Assembly: GCA_964421785.1 (NCBI GenBank)
Contig: CAYQZG010000159.1
Coordinates: 1 to 9,125 of the forward strand
DNA from: SKLM01 sp964421785
GTDB lineage: Bacteria > Chloroflexota > Anaerolineae > B4-G1
Direction: 5' to 3'
Length of the DNA stretch: 9,125 nucleotides
Shown here: piece by piece, positions 1-6,262 of the stretch
Position numbering within the stretch: position 1 is the first letter of the stretch
How the letters are laid out: each line of letters begins with the position of its first letter
Notes under the pieces: generated by a model
Database searches by the model: none
The model's input: only the letters and a program-made list of their open reading frames with translations
What the model was told of the DNA's origin: nothing
Program-made: the position numbers and the translations under genes

Positions 1-51
<51 letters not shown>

Positions 52-54
52 ATG

Positions 55-89
55 ACGCGTTTCGCATTACGCATCACGCATCACGCATC
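55..89. repeat. Short heptanucleotide array upstream of corrinoid gene
   Basis: Three exact ACGCATC heptads (69-75, 76-82, 83-89) are preceded by two degenerate copies. The same heptad family appears at 4296-4365, 6198-6253 and 7043-7098. Here the G-tract partner block seen at the other sites is missing, possibly because the contig breaks just upstream. The array ends about 30 bases before the ATG at 120. Confidence 0.75.
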
Positions 90-119
90 AGATGGAGGGC
101 AGGGGACGACGAAGGGACC

Positions 120-563
120 ATGAGTGGATCGATGATGGACGCGCTGGTAGCAGCCTTGCTCGATGGGGACATCCACGATCTGGGGAAGAACCTCGTCAAG
201 ATGGTTCTGACGGCAAACGGATACCGGGTGGTGGACTGTGGCAAGGATTGTTCTGTGGAGAGGCTGGTCGATACCGCAGGGCAGGAAGCGGCCCTGGCCA
301 TCGGCATCAGTGGATTGATCACCACCGTGATGCGGCAGGTGCGCCGGGTGAGGGAGAGTGTGACCGAACGAGGGCTGGGGCATATCAAGGTGATGGCGGG
401 TGGCGCCGCGTTGAAGCAGGCGTCGGCCGAGAGCCTGAACGTCGATAGGGTGGCCCAGACCGCCTTCGACGGCCTGCACTACGTCGAGGGGATCGTCTGG
501 GGCCGGTCGGCGCCCCCCGAGGACGGGGGCTTGAGCATGATGTTGTCGGGGACGGGGGACTGA
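120..563 (+). CDS. Short corrinoid (B12-binding) protein, cap domain absent
   Basis: Predicted cytoplasmic methyl carrier that would shuttle a methyl group on a corrinoid cofactor between methyltransferases. The 147-residue product shows the base-off B12 motif: D17-x-H19-x-x-G22 in GDIHDLGKN (His19 the expected cobalt ligand), S64-x-L66 in GISGLIT, and GG at 94-95 in VMAGGA. These fit the Rossmann B12 domain of MtaC/MtbC-type proteins. Family members are usually about 210 residues with an N-terminal four-helix cap of roughly 80 residues; that cap is missing here. The frame is open upstream through the repeat to base 51, but that stretch is repeat-like and poly-C, so ATG 120 with a weak AAGGG at 112-116 is preferred. 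A methyltransferase relic follows 26 bases downstream. It may be a functional short form or a 5'-truncated gene. Confidence 0.82.
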   Translation: MSGSMMDALVAALLDGDIHDLGKNLVKMVLTANGYRVVDCGKDCSVERLVDTAGQEAALAIGISGLITTVMRQVRRVRESVTERGLGHIKVMAGGAALKQASAESLNVDRVAQTAFDGLHYVEGIVWGRSAPPEDGGLSMMLSGTGD

Positions 564-589
564 GCCGTTCCACATCGCAGGAGATGATG

Positions 590-838
590 ATGAACAGCCT
601 TGAACGGATAAGGGCAGCGGTGGCCTTTCGGACGCCGGACCGGGTGCCGGTGGTCTCCCAGGTCTTCGGGCATGCCGCCATCCTGGCCGGGGTGCCGCTG
701 TGCGACTACGTGCGGGACGGCGAGCTGCTGGCGCGCTGCCAGGTGCAGGCCCTGAGGCGGTATGATCACGATGCCGTCTTCGCCCTGATAGCGTCGAAGC
801 CGGAGAACCTAGAGGCCATGGTTCAGGCCGCACGCTGA
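590..838 (+). pseudogene. Uroporphyrinogen decarboxylase-like methyltransferase, internally deleted relic
   Basis: Residues 1 to about 65 (NSLERIRAAVAFRTPDRVPV, then VFGHAAILAGVPL and RDGELLARCQ) match the N-terminus of URO-D/MtaA-like methyltransferases, which act with corrinoid proteins and are normally about 340 residues. The last 15 or so residues (KPENLEAMVQAAR, then stop) resemble the extreme C-terminus of the same family, where a PPENLRAMVEAAR-like helix ends the chain. The simplest reading is an internal in-frame deletion of about 250 codons that removed most of the TIM barrel, so catalysis is very unlikely. Three ATGs occur at 584, 587 and 590; AGGAG at 579-583 abuts the first but lies 6 bases before ATG 590, so 590 is chosen. 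The neighbouring corrinoid gene supports the original role. Family assignment comes from memory of the motifs, without alignment. Confidence 0.7.
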
Positions 839-879
839 GAGGTGGGATCGTCGGCTATGGAACTGCGACTGCGAGGGGA

Positions 880-903
880 GCGCCGGATATGGCTATCCGG
901 CGC
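880..903. repeat. 10-bp inverted repeat, head of the 22-bp tandem array
   Basis: GCGCCGGATA (880-889) and TATCCGGCGC (894-903) are perfect reverse complements around a 4-base TGGC loop. The right arm is part of the first 22-bp repeat unit, so the array starts with an inverted half-copy of itself. No T-tract follows, so it does not look like an intrinsic terminator. Confidence 0.85.
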
Positions 904-996
904 AAGCAATGTGGCTATCCGGCGCGAGCAGTGTGGCTATCCGGCGCAAGCAGTGTGGCTATCCGGCGCAAGCAGTGTGGCTATCCGGCGCAAGTA
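887..996. repeat. Five tandem 22-bp repeats (GTGTGGCTATCCGGCGCAAG-CA)
   Basis: Units span 887-908, 909-930, 931-952, 953-974 and 975-996, with no spacer between them. Units 3 and 4 are identical; the others differ at one or two bases (AT for GT at the start, GAGCA or AAGTA at the end). A partial copy, CCGGCGCAAG, recurs at 1089-1098, just before the next gene. The period is not a multiple of three and no coherent protein results, so it is non-coding. It occupies most of the 291-base gap between the methyltransferase relic and the first kinase. Confidence 0.93.
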
Positions 997-1032
997 GTGT
1001 GACAGATCGCTCACGTGTGACAGATTGCTCGC
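997..1032. repeat. Two tandem 18-bp repeats following the 22-bp array
   Basis: The units at 997-1014 (GTGTGACAGATCGCTCAC) and 1015-1032 (GTGTGACAGATTGCTCGC) match at 16 of 18 bases. Both open with the GTGTG that also opens the 22-bp units, so the two families may share an origin. A 6-bp inverted repeat GGGATC/GATCCC (1035-1040 and 1045-1050, loop GCCA) follows directly. Confidence 0.8.
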
Positions 1033-1060
1033 GAGGGATCGCCAGATCCCGACCAAGCGG

Positions 1061-1095
1061 GCGCCGGACTACGGGCGGAACCGCCCGGCCGGCGC
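1061..1095. repeat. Nested GC-rich hairpin in leader of first kinase
   Basis: The outer arms GCGCCGG (1061-1067) and CCGGCGC (1089-1095) enclose inner arms CGGGCGG (1072-1078) and CCGCCCG (1081-1087) around a 2-base AA centre. The internal bulges are ACTA on one side and G on the other. The structure ends 34 bases before the kinase start at 1130 and its right arm belongs to a partial copy of the 22-bp repeat. It could fold in the mRNA leader or be a mobile palindromic repeat. No T-tract follows. Confidence 0.6.
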
Positions 1096-1129
1096 AAGGT
1101 TAGACGGGTATGGGGGGCATAGATAGGGG

Positions 1130-4100
1130 ATGGATGATTTGCTGAAAGGCCAGGAGCACTACCCATTTATCAAGCTGGCCCAGTACCTGGCCGGTCTGAC
1201 GACCCACCAGGACGCGTGGGCCGAGGTCGGAAATGCGCTGCTCAGCTTCTTTGGCGCGGACCTGGTGGCTTTTGGCGAGCGCCGCGCCGATGGAGAGATC
1301 ACAGCGCACCATTGGACCTTCTCCGATCAGGCCTTCGGCGAGGCGTTGTCGAGCGCCGTCGAGCCGCACCGGCGAGCCGACGCCGCTCAGAGCGAGGTCG
1401 GGTCGGAGATCAGGAAGACGATTGACGAGACGCTGACGAGCGGCTTCCTCACCTCGCGTCTTGTGGTCACGCCCGACCCTCTCTCGATAGCGTTCCTGCC
1501 GCTCGTGCAGGAGAACCAGACCGCCGCCGTGATGCTGGTGGGCCACAGGACGTCGGCGCCCTTCCCGAGGGAGTTGCTGGACGTCTACCTGGCGGTCGCC
1601 GGCCTGGTGGGGACGACCATCGCGCGCCTGAGCTCGGAGAGGGCGCTGAGGAGACATCGCCGGGAGCTTGAAGCACTGGTCGAGGAGCGCACGGGCGAGC
1701 TGGCCGAGAGCAACGAACAGTTTCAACGAGAGATCGACCAACGGAAGCGGGCCGAGGAGAGGACGGAGCACCTTAACCGGGTGCTGCGCGCGATCAACAA
1801 CGTCAACCAACTGATCGTCAGGGAGAAGGATCGCGATCGCCTGCTGCAGGGCGCCTGCGACATGCTGATCGAGACGCGTGGCTATCACAACGCCTGGATC
1901 GCCCTGTTCGACGAGGAGGGCGCCCGCCACGGGGCTGTCGAAGGGCTGGTGACCGCCGCCGAGGCCGGCCTGGGCGAGGCCTTCGCGCCCATGGCGAGCC
2001 GGCTGGAGCGTGGGGCGCTTCCCGCGTGCGGGCGGAGGGCCCTGGCCCAGACGGGCGTGGTGGTCACCCGGGATCCGCCCGTCGCCTGCACCGACTGTCC
2101 CCTGGCGGCGAGCTACGCCGGTCGAGGCGGCATGGCGGTTCGTCTGGCGCACGGCGAGCGGGTCTACGGCCTGTTGACGGTCTCCATCCCGGCCCATCTG
2201 ACGGAGGATGAGGACGAGCAGGCCTTGCTCCGGGAAGTGGGACAGGACATCGCTTTTGCCCTGCACCGCATGGCCCTGGAGGAGGCGCGCACGCGGGCGG
2301 AGCGGGCGCTGCGGAAGAGCGAGAGGATCCTGAACGCCACGGGCAAGATGGGCAAGATCGGCGGCTGGGAGCACGACTTGACGACCGGTGAGGCGGTCTG
2401 GACGCAGGCGCTCCACGACATCATCGGCATACCCTACGACCAGGAGCCACCCGGCGTCGACAAGCACCTGAGCTACTATCCGTCCCCAGACCGAGAGATC
2501 CTCGAGGAGGCGTACAGCCGCGCTGTCGAGGAGAGGACGCCCTTCGACCTTGAGCTGCAGGTCCACACGGCCCAGAGGGAGCTCATCTGGTGTCGGGCCC
2601 AAGGTGAGCCGGTGGTTGAGAACGGCGAATGCGTGGCGGTGCGCGGCACCTTTCAGGATATCAGCGAGCGCAAGGAACTGACGAGCTTGCTGCGACAAGA
2701 GCGTGATCTGCTGAAAGCCGTCATGGACACCAGCCCGGTGTGCATCACGATGGTCGACCGGGAGGGACGGCTCATCTTCGCCAACGACCGCGCCGAGGAG
2801 GTCCTCGGCCTGGAGAAGGAGACGATCACCTCGCGCACCTACGACGACCCGGCCTGGCGGATCACGGACTACGAGGGTGGGCCCTTCCCCAGCGAGCAGC
2901 TGCCCTTCCGCCAGGTGGTGAGGACGGGCGAGGCGGTGCAGGACGTGCGACACGCCATCGAGTGGCCCGACGGCCGACGGGTGTTGCTCTCTATCGACGG
3001 CGTTCCGCTGTTCGACGCCTCCGGGGCCTTGGAGCGGGTGGTGTTCGCGATTGAGGACGTCACCGATCAGATGCGAGCAGTGGAGAGGCTGGAGGAGAGC
3101 AAGGAGCGCTACCGCACGCTGGTCGAGCGTCAGGGTGAGGGCATCGGGATTGTGGATACCGAGGAGCGCTTCATCTTCGCCAACCCGGCGGCGCACGACA
3201 TCTTCGGCGTGGAGCAGGGCGGGCTGGTGGGCAGAAGCCTGGAGGCATTCCTGGATGAGGGGACGTTCAAGGACATCCGGGCACAGACGGAGGTGCGCAA
3301 GGAGGGCGAGCAGAGCACGTACGAGATGAGCATCACGCAGCCTGATGGGCAGGAGCGGGTGCTCCTCGTCACGGCGACGCCTCAGTATGATGACGACGGG
3401 TGGTTCATCGGCACGTTCGGCATCTTCCGTGACATCACCGCGCGCAAGCGGGCCGAGGAGGCGCTACAGGAATACCGCGAGCGACTTGAGGAGATGGTGG
3501 AGGAGCGCACCCAGGAGCTTCTCGAGGCGCGGGACCGGCTGCTGCGCCAGGAGAAGCTAGCTATGCTGGGCCAGTTGGCGGGCAGCATCAACCACGAGCT
3601 GCGCGGCCCACTGGGGAACATCAAGAACAGCGCCTACTTCCTGAACATGGTCCTCGATGAGCCCGACGAGGAGGTGCGCGAGACCCTGGAGCTCCTGGAA
3701 CTGGAGGTAGGCCGCGCCGAGATGATCGTCCGCAGCCTGCTTAGCTTCGTGCGCACAGGGGAGCCGCAGCGCGAGGCGGTGGACGTGAACGCCCTCCTCG
3801 AAGAGACACTCCCGCGGGTTGAGATACCTGAGCGGATCGAGGTGATCAAGCAGGCAGACGAGGGTGCCCCGACGGTCTCGGCGGACTCAGAGCAGCTGCG
3901 CCAGGTGTTACGCAACCTGATCAGCAACGCCGTCGAGGCCATGCCGGAGGGCGGACGCCTGACCGTCCAGACCTCGGAGGTTGCCCCCAAACCCTCGAGG
4001 TCTAGAGGGGTGATGGTCTCCATTGCCGATACGGGGGAGGGGATCCCGGAGGAGCATCTGGAGAGGATCTTCGAGCCGCTCTTCAGCACCAAGGCCGAAG

Positions 4101-4225
4101 GCGTGGGCCTGGGCCTGGCCCTGGCCCGCATGCTGGTGGAGGCGCACGGCGGCACCATCGAGGTGGAGAGCGAGGTGGGGGAGGGGAGCACGTTCACCGT
4201 GCGGCTGCCGGTGCGGCGGGAGTAA
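1130..4225 (+). CDS. Soluble multi-sensor histidine kinase, GAF-GAF-PAS-PAS-PAS-HisKA-HATPase
   Basis: Sensor kinase of 1031 residues that should autophosphorylate on His and pass phosphate to a receiver protein. It has no signal peptide or membrane segment, so it is cytoplasmic. In order: GAF-like domain (about 12-168), coiled coil (170-217), second GAF (about 221-384, with Cys300, Cys320 and Cys323 in a CTDCPL stretch), three PAS domains (about 397-517, 521-647, 654-774, each closing on a DISERK, DVTDQ or DITARK-type end), coiled coil (775-806), HisKA with His822 in NHELRGPL, and HATPase with N-box Asn933, G1 D967-TGEG, F-box FEPLFSTK and G2 GVGLGL at 991-996. All catalytic motifs are intact. 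ATG 1130 is preceded only by a weak AGGGG. A 35-nt inverted repeat sits inside the ATPase domain. The stop abuts a G-tract repeat block. Ligands are not predictable. Confidence 0.93.
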   Translation: MDDLLKGQEHYPFIKLAQYLAGLTTHQDAWAEVGNALLSFFGADLVAFGERRADGEITAHHWTFSDQAFGEALSSAVEPHRRADAAQSEVGSEIRKTIDETLTSGFLTSRLVVTPDPLSIAFLPLVQENQTAAVMLVGHRTSAPFPRELLDVYLAVAGLVGTTIARLSSERALRRHRRELEALVEERTGELAESNEQFQREIDQRKRAEERTEHLNRVLRAINNVNQLIVREKDRDRLLQGACDMLIETRGYHNAWIALFDEEGARHGAVEGLVTAAEAGLGEAFAPMASRLERGALPACGRRALAQTGVVVTRDPPVACTDCPLAASYAGRGGMAVRLAHGERVYGLLTVSIPAHLTEDEDEQALLREVGQDIAFALHRMALEEARTRAERALRKSERILNATGKMGKIGGWEHDLTTGEAVWTQALHDIIGIPYDQEPPGVDKHLSYYPSPDREILEEAYSRAVEERTPFDLELQVHTAQRELIWCRAQGEPVVENGECVAVRGTFQDISERKELTSLLRQERDLLKAVMDTSPVCITMVDREGRLIFANDRAEEVLGLEKETITSRTYDDPAWRITDYEGGPFPSEQLPFRQVVRTGEAVQDVRHAIEWPDGRRVLLSIDGVPLFDASGALERVVFAIEDVTDQMRAVERLEESKERYRTLVERQGEGIGIVDTEERFIFANPAAHDIFGVEQGGLVGRSLEAFLDEGTFKDIRAQTEVRKEGEQSTYEMSITQPDGQERVLLVTATPQYDDDGWFIGTFGIFRDITARKRAEEALQEYRERLEEMVEERTQELLEARDRLLRQEKLAMLGQLAGSINHELRGPLGNIKNSAYFLNMVLDEPDEEVRETLELLELEVGRAEMIVRSLLSFVRTGEPQREAVDVNALLEETLPRVEIPERIEVIKQADEGAPTVSADSEQLRQVLRNLISNAVEAMPEGGRLTVQTSEVAPKPSRSRGVMVSIADTGEGIPEEHLERIFEPLFSTKAEGVGLGLALARMLVEAHGGTIEVESEVGEGSTFTVRLPVRRE
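3969..4003. repeat. 35-nt imperfect inverted repeat inside kinase ATPase domain
   Basis: The arms at 3969-3982 and 3990-4003 pair at 12 Watson-Crick positions plus one G-T, with one mismatch, around a 7-nt loop (3983-3989). The left arm is AGACCTCGGAGGTT. It encodes the loop between strands LTVQT and VMVSIADTG just before the G1 box. The element at 5847-5881 has the same length, loop size and location in the next kinase. Confidence 0.75.
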
Positions 4226-4290
4226 GGAGCAGGGGAGCGGGGGTGCGGAGGAGCAAGGGAGAGGGGGTGAGGGGGTGAGGGGGTGAGGGG
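4226..4290. repeat. G-tract block with GGGGGTGA octamers, G-quadruplex-capable
   Basis: The first half has GGAGCAGGGGAGCGGGGG-like units. The second half has G-runs at 4263-4267, 4271-4275, 4279-4283 and 4287-4290, separated only by TGA. Four runs of at least four Gs with 3-base loops match the standard intramolecular G-quadruplex pattern on the coding strand, so the mRNA could fold as well. It begins directly after the kinase TAA and ends in the GGGCGGTTACG joint shared with the other two cassettes. Confidence 0.85.
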
Positions 4291-4295
4291 CGGTT

Positions 4296-4365
4296 ACGGG
4301 TCACGGGTCACGCTTCACGCATCACGCTTCACGCATTACGCATCACGCATCACGCATTACGCATG
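4296..4365. repeat. Ten in-phase heptads (ACGCATC family) before membrane kinase
   Basis: Ten consecutive 7-base units start with ACG: two ACGGGTC, then ACGCTTC, ACGCATC, ACGCTTC, ACGCATT, two ACGCATC, ACGCATT and ACGCATG, with no phase slip. Only the last four positions vary. The strand is poor in G, so the transcript leader should be largely unstructured. The array ends 11 bases before the Shine-Dalgarno of the next gene. Confidence 0.93.
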
Positions 4366-4376
4366 GGGATGTGAAT

Positions 4377-4382
4377 AGGAGG
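4377..4382 (+). promoter_or_regulatory. Shine-Dalgarno AGGAGG fixing a TTG start
   Basis: A consensus AGGAGG lies 5 bases before TTG 4388. There is no in-frame ATG nearby and the next residues (KRPTKLQR, then the first membrane helix) are a sensible N-terminus, so this site decides the TTG start. Confidence 0.8.
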
Positions 4383-4387
4383 GAGCG

Positions 4388-6148
4388 TTGAAGAGACCCA
4401 CGAAGCTACAACGAGTGATTGGCCAGCTGCTGCCCGATGGCGCAGGGGAGGAGGCACACCGGGCTCGCGTGCTGATGGTGGCCGGCCTGGTGTTCATCGC
4501 TGCCGGGTTGCTTATCTCCGCGGCACAGGTGATCCTGTGGGTGCACCCGGCGTTTCCCCCGGCGCCGGCCATCGATCTGGCGGTGGACCCCCTGGTGTTG
4601 CTCCTGGGCGGGCTGGTGGTCTGGCTCGTGCGTTCGGAGCGTGTCCGGGCGGCCAGCTGGGTCGTGATCAGCTCTCTGTTGGTGGTGGCCATTGCCCATC
4701 TTTACCTGGAAGGACGGCCGGCCGACATCGCGGGTGGGCTGGGGCTCTTCCTGGTCGTCACGCTGGCCTTTGTGTTGTTGGATCGCCGAGGCGCCCGGCT
4801 GGTTGCCGCCGTATCCGCCGCATCCTTCGTCGGCATGCACGTCCTGTGGCTGCGCAGCCATCTGCCGCGGCCGAGGTACCGGGATCCTTCCAGTCAAGTG
4901 CTGTTTTCCGTCCTTGCCTGGCTGGCGACGGCCGGCATCGTCGCCGCCGTCGTCTCCTCTACCATCGCGGCGCTGCGGCGACATCGGGAGCATCTAGAGG
5001 AGATGGTGGCGGAGCGCACGGTCCAGCTGCGACGAAGCGAGGAGAAGATGCGGGCGCAGTACAAAGGCATCCCCATCCCCACCTACACCTGGCAATGGGT
5101 TGAGGATGGCTTCCTTCTCGCGGACTACAACGACGCTGCCGAGGCGATCACGGCGGGTGGGATCGCCGATCTCGTGGGGGAAAGGCTCGATGACGTGCAC
5201 CACGACACGCCCCAGATCAGGGAGGACATCGAGCGCTGTTATACCGAGAGGGCGACGATCGAGCGGGAGAGGAGCTATCGCTACGTCTCCACGGGTGAGA
5301 AGAAGCACCTCGCGGTCAAGTACGCCTTCGTGCCCCCCGACCTGGTCATCGTTCACACGGAGGATATCACCGAGCGTAAGGAGATGGAGGAGCAATTGAT
5401 GCGCCAGGAGCGGCTGGCCGTCCTCGGCCAACTGGCGGGCGGCGTGGGCCACGAGCTGCGCAACCCCCTGGGGGCGATCAAGAACGCCACCTATTTCCTC
5501 AACATGGTCTTGGGAGAGCAAGAGCCGGAGCCGGCGGTGGAGGAGACGCTGGAGATCATGGATCAGGAGCTGGCCCGCTCCGAGCGCATCATCAGCGCCT
5601 TGCTCGACTTCGCCCGGGCCAGGCCGCCCGTCTGGCGCCAGGTCGACCTCAATGACGTCGTCCGGGCGGCTTTGTCTCGCGCTGCCGTGCGCGAGGCCCC
5701 GGGTGTGGAGCTGGTCTGCGAGCTCGACCGGGAGCTGCCCGTGATCATGGGGGATCCCGACCAGCTGGAGCGAGTCCTCGGTAACATGATCCGCAACGCC
5801 GTGCAGGCCATGCCGGAGGGCGGACGCCTGACCGTCAGGACGTTTGAGACTTCGGAAGTCACCGGAAGACTTCCGAAGTCTGGGGTGATGGTCTCCATCG
5901 CCGACACCGGCGTGGGCATCCCGGAGGAGAATCTGGAGAGGATCTTCGAGCCACTCTTCACCACCCGCACCAAGGGCATCGGGCTGGGGCTGGCGCTAGC
6001 CAAGCGGCTGGTGGAGGAGCACAGCGGCTCCATCGAGGTGGAGAGCGAGGTGGGAGAGGGGAGCACGTTCATCGTGTGGCTGCCGGGAACGGCGGAGGTA
6101 GGGGGCAGAGGGGCAAGGGAGCAGGGTGGGGAGGGGGTGAAGGGGTGA
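4388..6148 (+). CDS. Membrane sensor histidine kinase, 6TM-PAS-HisKA-HATPase
   Basis: Kinase of 586 residues anchored in the cytoplasmic membrane. Six hydrophobic helices (about 28-51, 65-82, 88-106, 113-132, 137-155, 171-196) form an integral-membrane sensor with very short loops and no large extracytoplasmic domain. A coiled coil (197-217), a PAS domain (about 218-332, ending VHTEDITERKEM), HisKA with His355 in GHELRNPL, and HATPase with Asn470, G1 D506-TGVG and G2 GIGLGL at 530-535 follow. All core motifs are present. The kinase core is a close paralogue of the upstream kinase: 32 bases around the N-box (5805-5836) are identical to 3936-3967. The start is TTG, chosen by a perfect AGGAGG. 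The last 15 or so residues (VGGRGAREQGGEGVKG) are encoded by the G-tract repeat, and the stop is the repeat's own TGA. A 35-nt palindrome lies inside the ATPase domain. The signal is unknown. Confidence 0.92.
   Translation: MKRPTKLQRVIGQLLPDGAGEEAHRARVLMVAGLVFIAAGLLISAAQVILWVHPAFPPAPAIDLAVDPLVLLLGGLVVWLVRSERVRAASWVVISSLLVVAIAHLYLEGRPADIAGGLGLFLVVTLAFVLLDRRGARLVAAVSAASFVGMHVLWLRSHLPRPRYRDPSSQVLFSVLAWLATAGIVAAVVSSTIAALRRHREHLEEMVAERTVQLRRSEEKMRAQYKGIPIPTYTWQWVEDGFLLADYNDAAEAITAGGIADLVGERLDDVHHDTPQIREDIERCYTERATIERERSYRYVSTGEKKHLAVKYAFVPPDLVIVHTEDITERKEMEEQLMRQERLAVLGQLAGGVGHELRNPLGAIKNATYFLNMVLGEQEPEPAVEETLEIMDQELARSERIISALLDFARARPPVWRQVDLNDVVRAALSRAAVREAPGVELVCELDRELPVIMGDPDQLERVLGNMIRNAVQAMPEGGRLTVRTFETSEVTGRLPKSGVMVSIADTGVGIPEENLERIFEPLFTTRTKGIGLGLALAKRLVEEHSGSIEVESEVGEGSTFIVWLPGTAEVGGRGAREQGGEGVKG
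5847..5881. repeat. 35-nt perfect inverted repeat inside membrane kinase ATPase domain
   Basis: AGACTTCGGAAGTC (5847-5860) and GACTTCCGAAGTCT (5868-5881) are exact reverse complements around a 7-nt loop, ACCGGAA. Each arm is itself nearly palindromic. It is translated in frame as part of ETSEVTGRLPKS, a stretch just before VMVSIADTG. The size, loop and site are the same as in the element at 3969-4003 but the arm sequence differs (AGACTTC versus AGACCTC). Confidence 0.9.
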
Positions 6149-6193
6149 CGGGGAGAGGGGGTGAGGGGGAGATGGGGAGATGGGTAGATGGGC
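6091..6193. repeat. G-tract block overlapping 3' end of membrane kinase
   Basis: A long run of interrupted G-tracts (GGGGGCAGAGGGG, GGGTGGGGAGGGGGTGAAGGGG, then GGAGATGGGGAGATGGGTAG-like units). It starts inside the kinase reading frame, supplies its TGA stop (6146-6148) and continues to the GGGCGGTTACG joint. Many sets of four G-runs could form quadruplexes. It matches the blocks at 4226-4290 and 7001-7039 in composition and position, though unit order differs. Confidence 0.82.
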
Positions 6194-6197
6194 GGTT

Positions 6198-6253
6198 ACG
6201 CATCACGGATCACGTTTCACGCTTTACGCATCACGCTTTACGACCAACGGAGC
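6198..6253. repeat. Heptad array before the tandem receiver gene
   Basis: In-phase heptads: ACGCATC, ACGGATC, ACGTTTC, ACGCTTT, ACGCATC, ACGCTTT, then the degenerate ACGACCA and ACGGAGC. The last degenerate unit overlaps the GGAG (6249-6252) of the downstream ribosome binding region, and AGGTGA at 6254-6259 follows immediately. Confidence 0.88.
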
Positions 6254-6262
6254 AGGTGACCT

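Noticed and set aside
92..448. 118-codon + strand frame overlapping the corrinoid gene
   Set aside because: It is an Arg/Gly-rich shadow frame; the B12 motif lies in the frame starting at 120.
81..833. 250-codon minus-strand open frame opposite the corrinoid gene and methyltransferase relic
   Set aside because: The product is Pro/Arg/His-rich low-complexity sequence typical of antisense frames, and the + strand frames have clear family motifs.
887..996. CRISPR array
   Set aside because: The 22-bp units are directly adjacent with no variable spacers and no cas genes are nearby.
998..1015. CRP/FNR-type operator (TGTGA...TCACG)
   Set aside because: The half-sites are 8 bases apart instead of 6 and the sequence is better explained as one of two 18-bp direct repeats.
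909..1103. 64-codon + strand frame across the 22-bp repeats
   Set aside because: It only reads the tandem repeat through all three phases and lacks a ribosome binding site and any conserved motif.
1100..3196. 698-codon open frame on the minus strand opposite the first kinase
   Set aside because: It mirrors a well-supported kinase with full motifs, shows no recognisable domain and arises from high-GC codon use on the other strand.
4296..4365. Iteron-type replication origin
   Set aside because: Heptad arrays of the same type occur at four sites in this window next to unrelated starts, and no replication initiator gene or AT-rich region is present.
4537..5103. 188-codon + strand frame overlapping the membrane kinase
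   Set aside because: It is an out-of-frame shadow; the kinase frame has six membrane helices, PAS and catalytic motifs and a perfect ribosome binding site.
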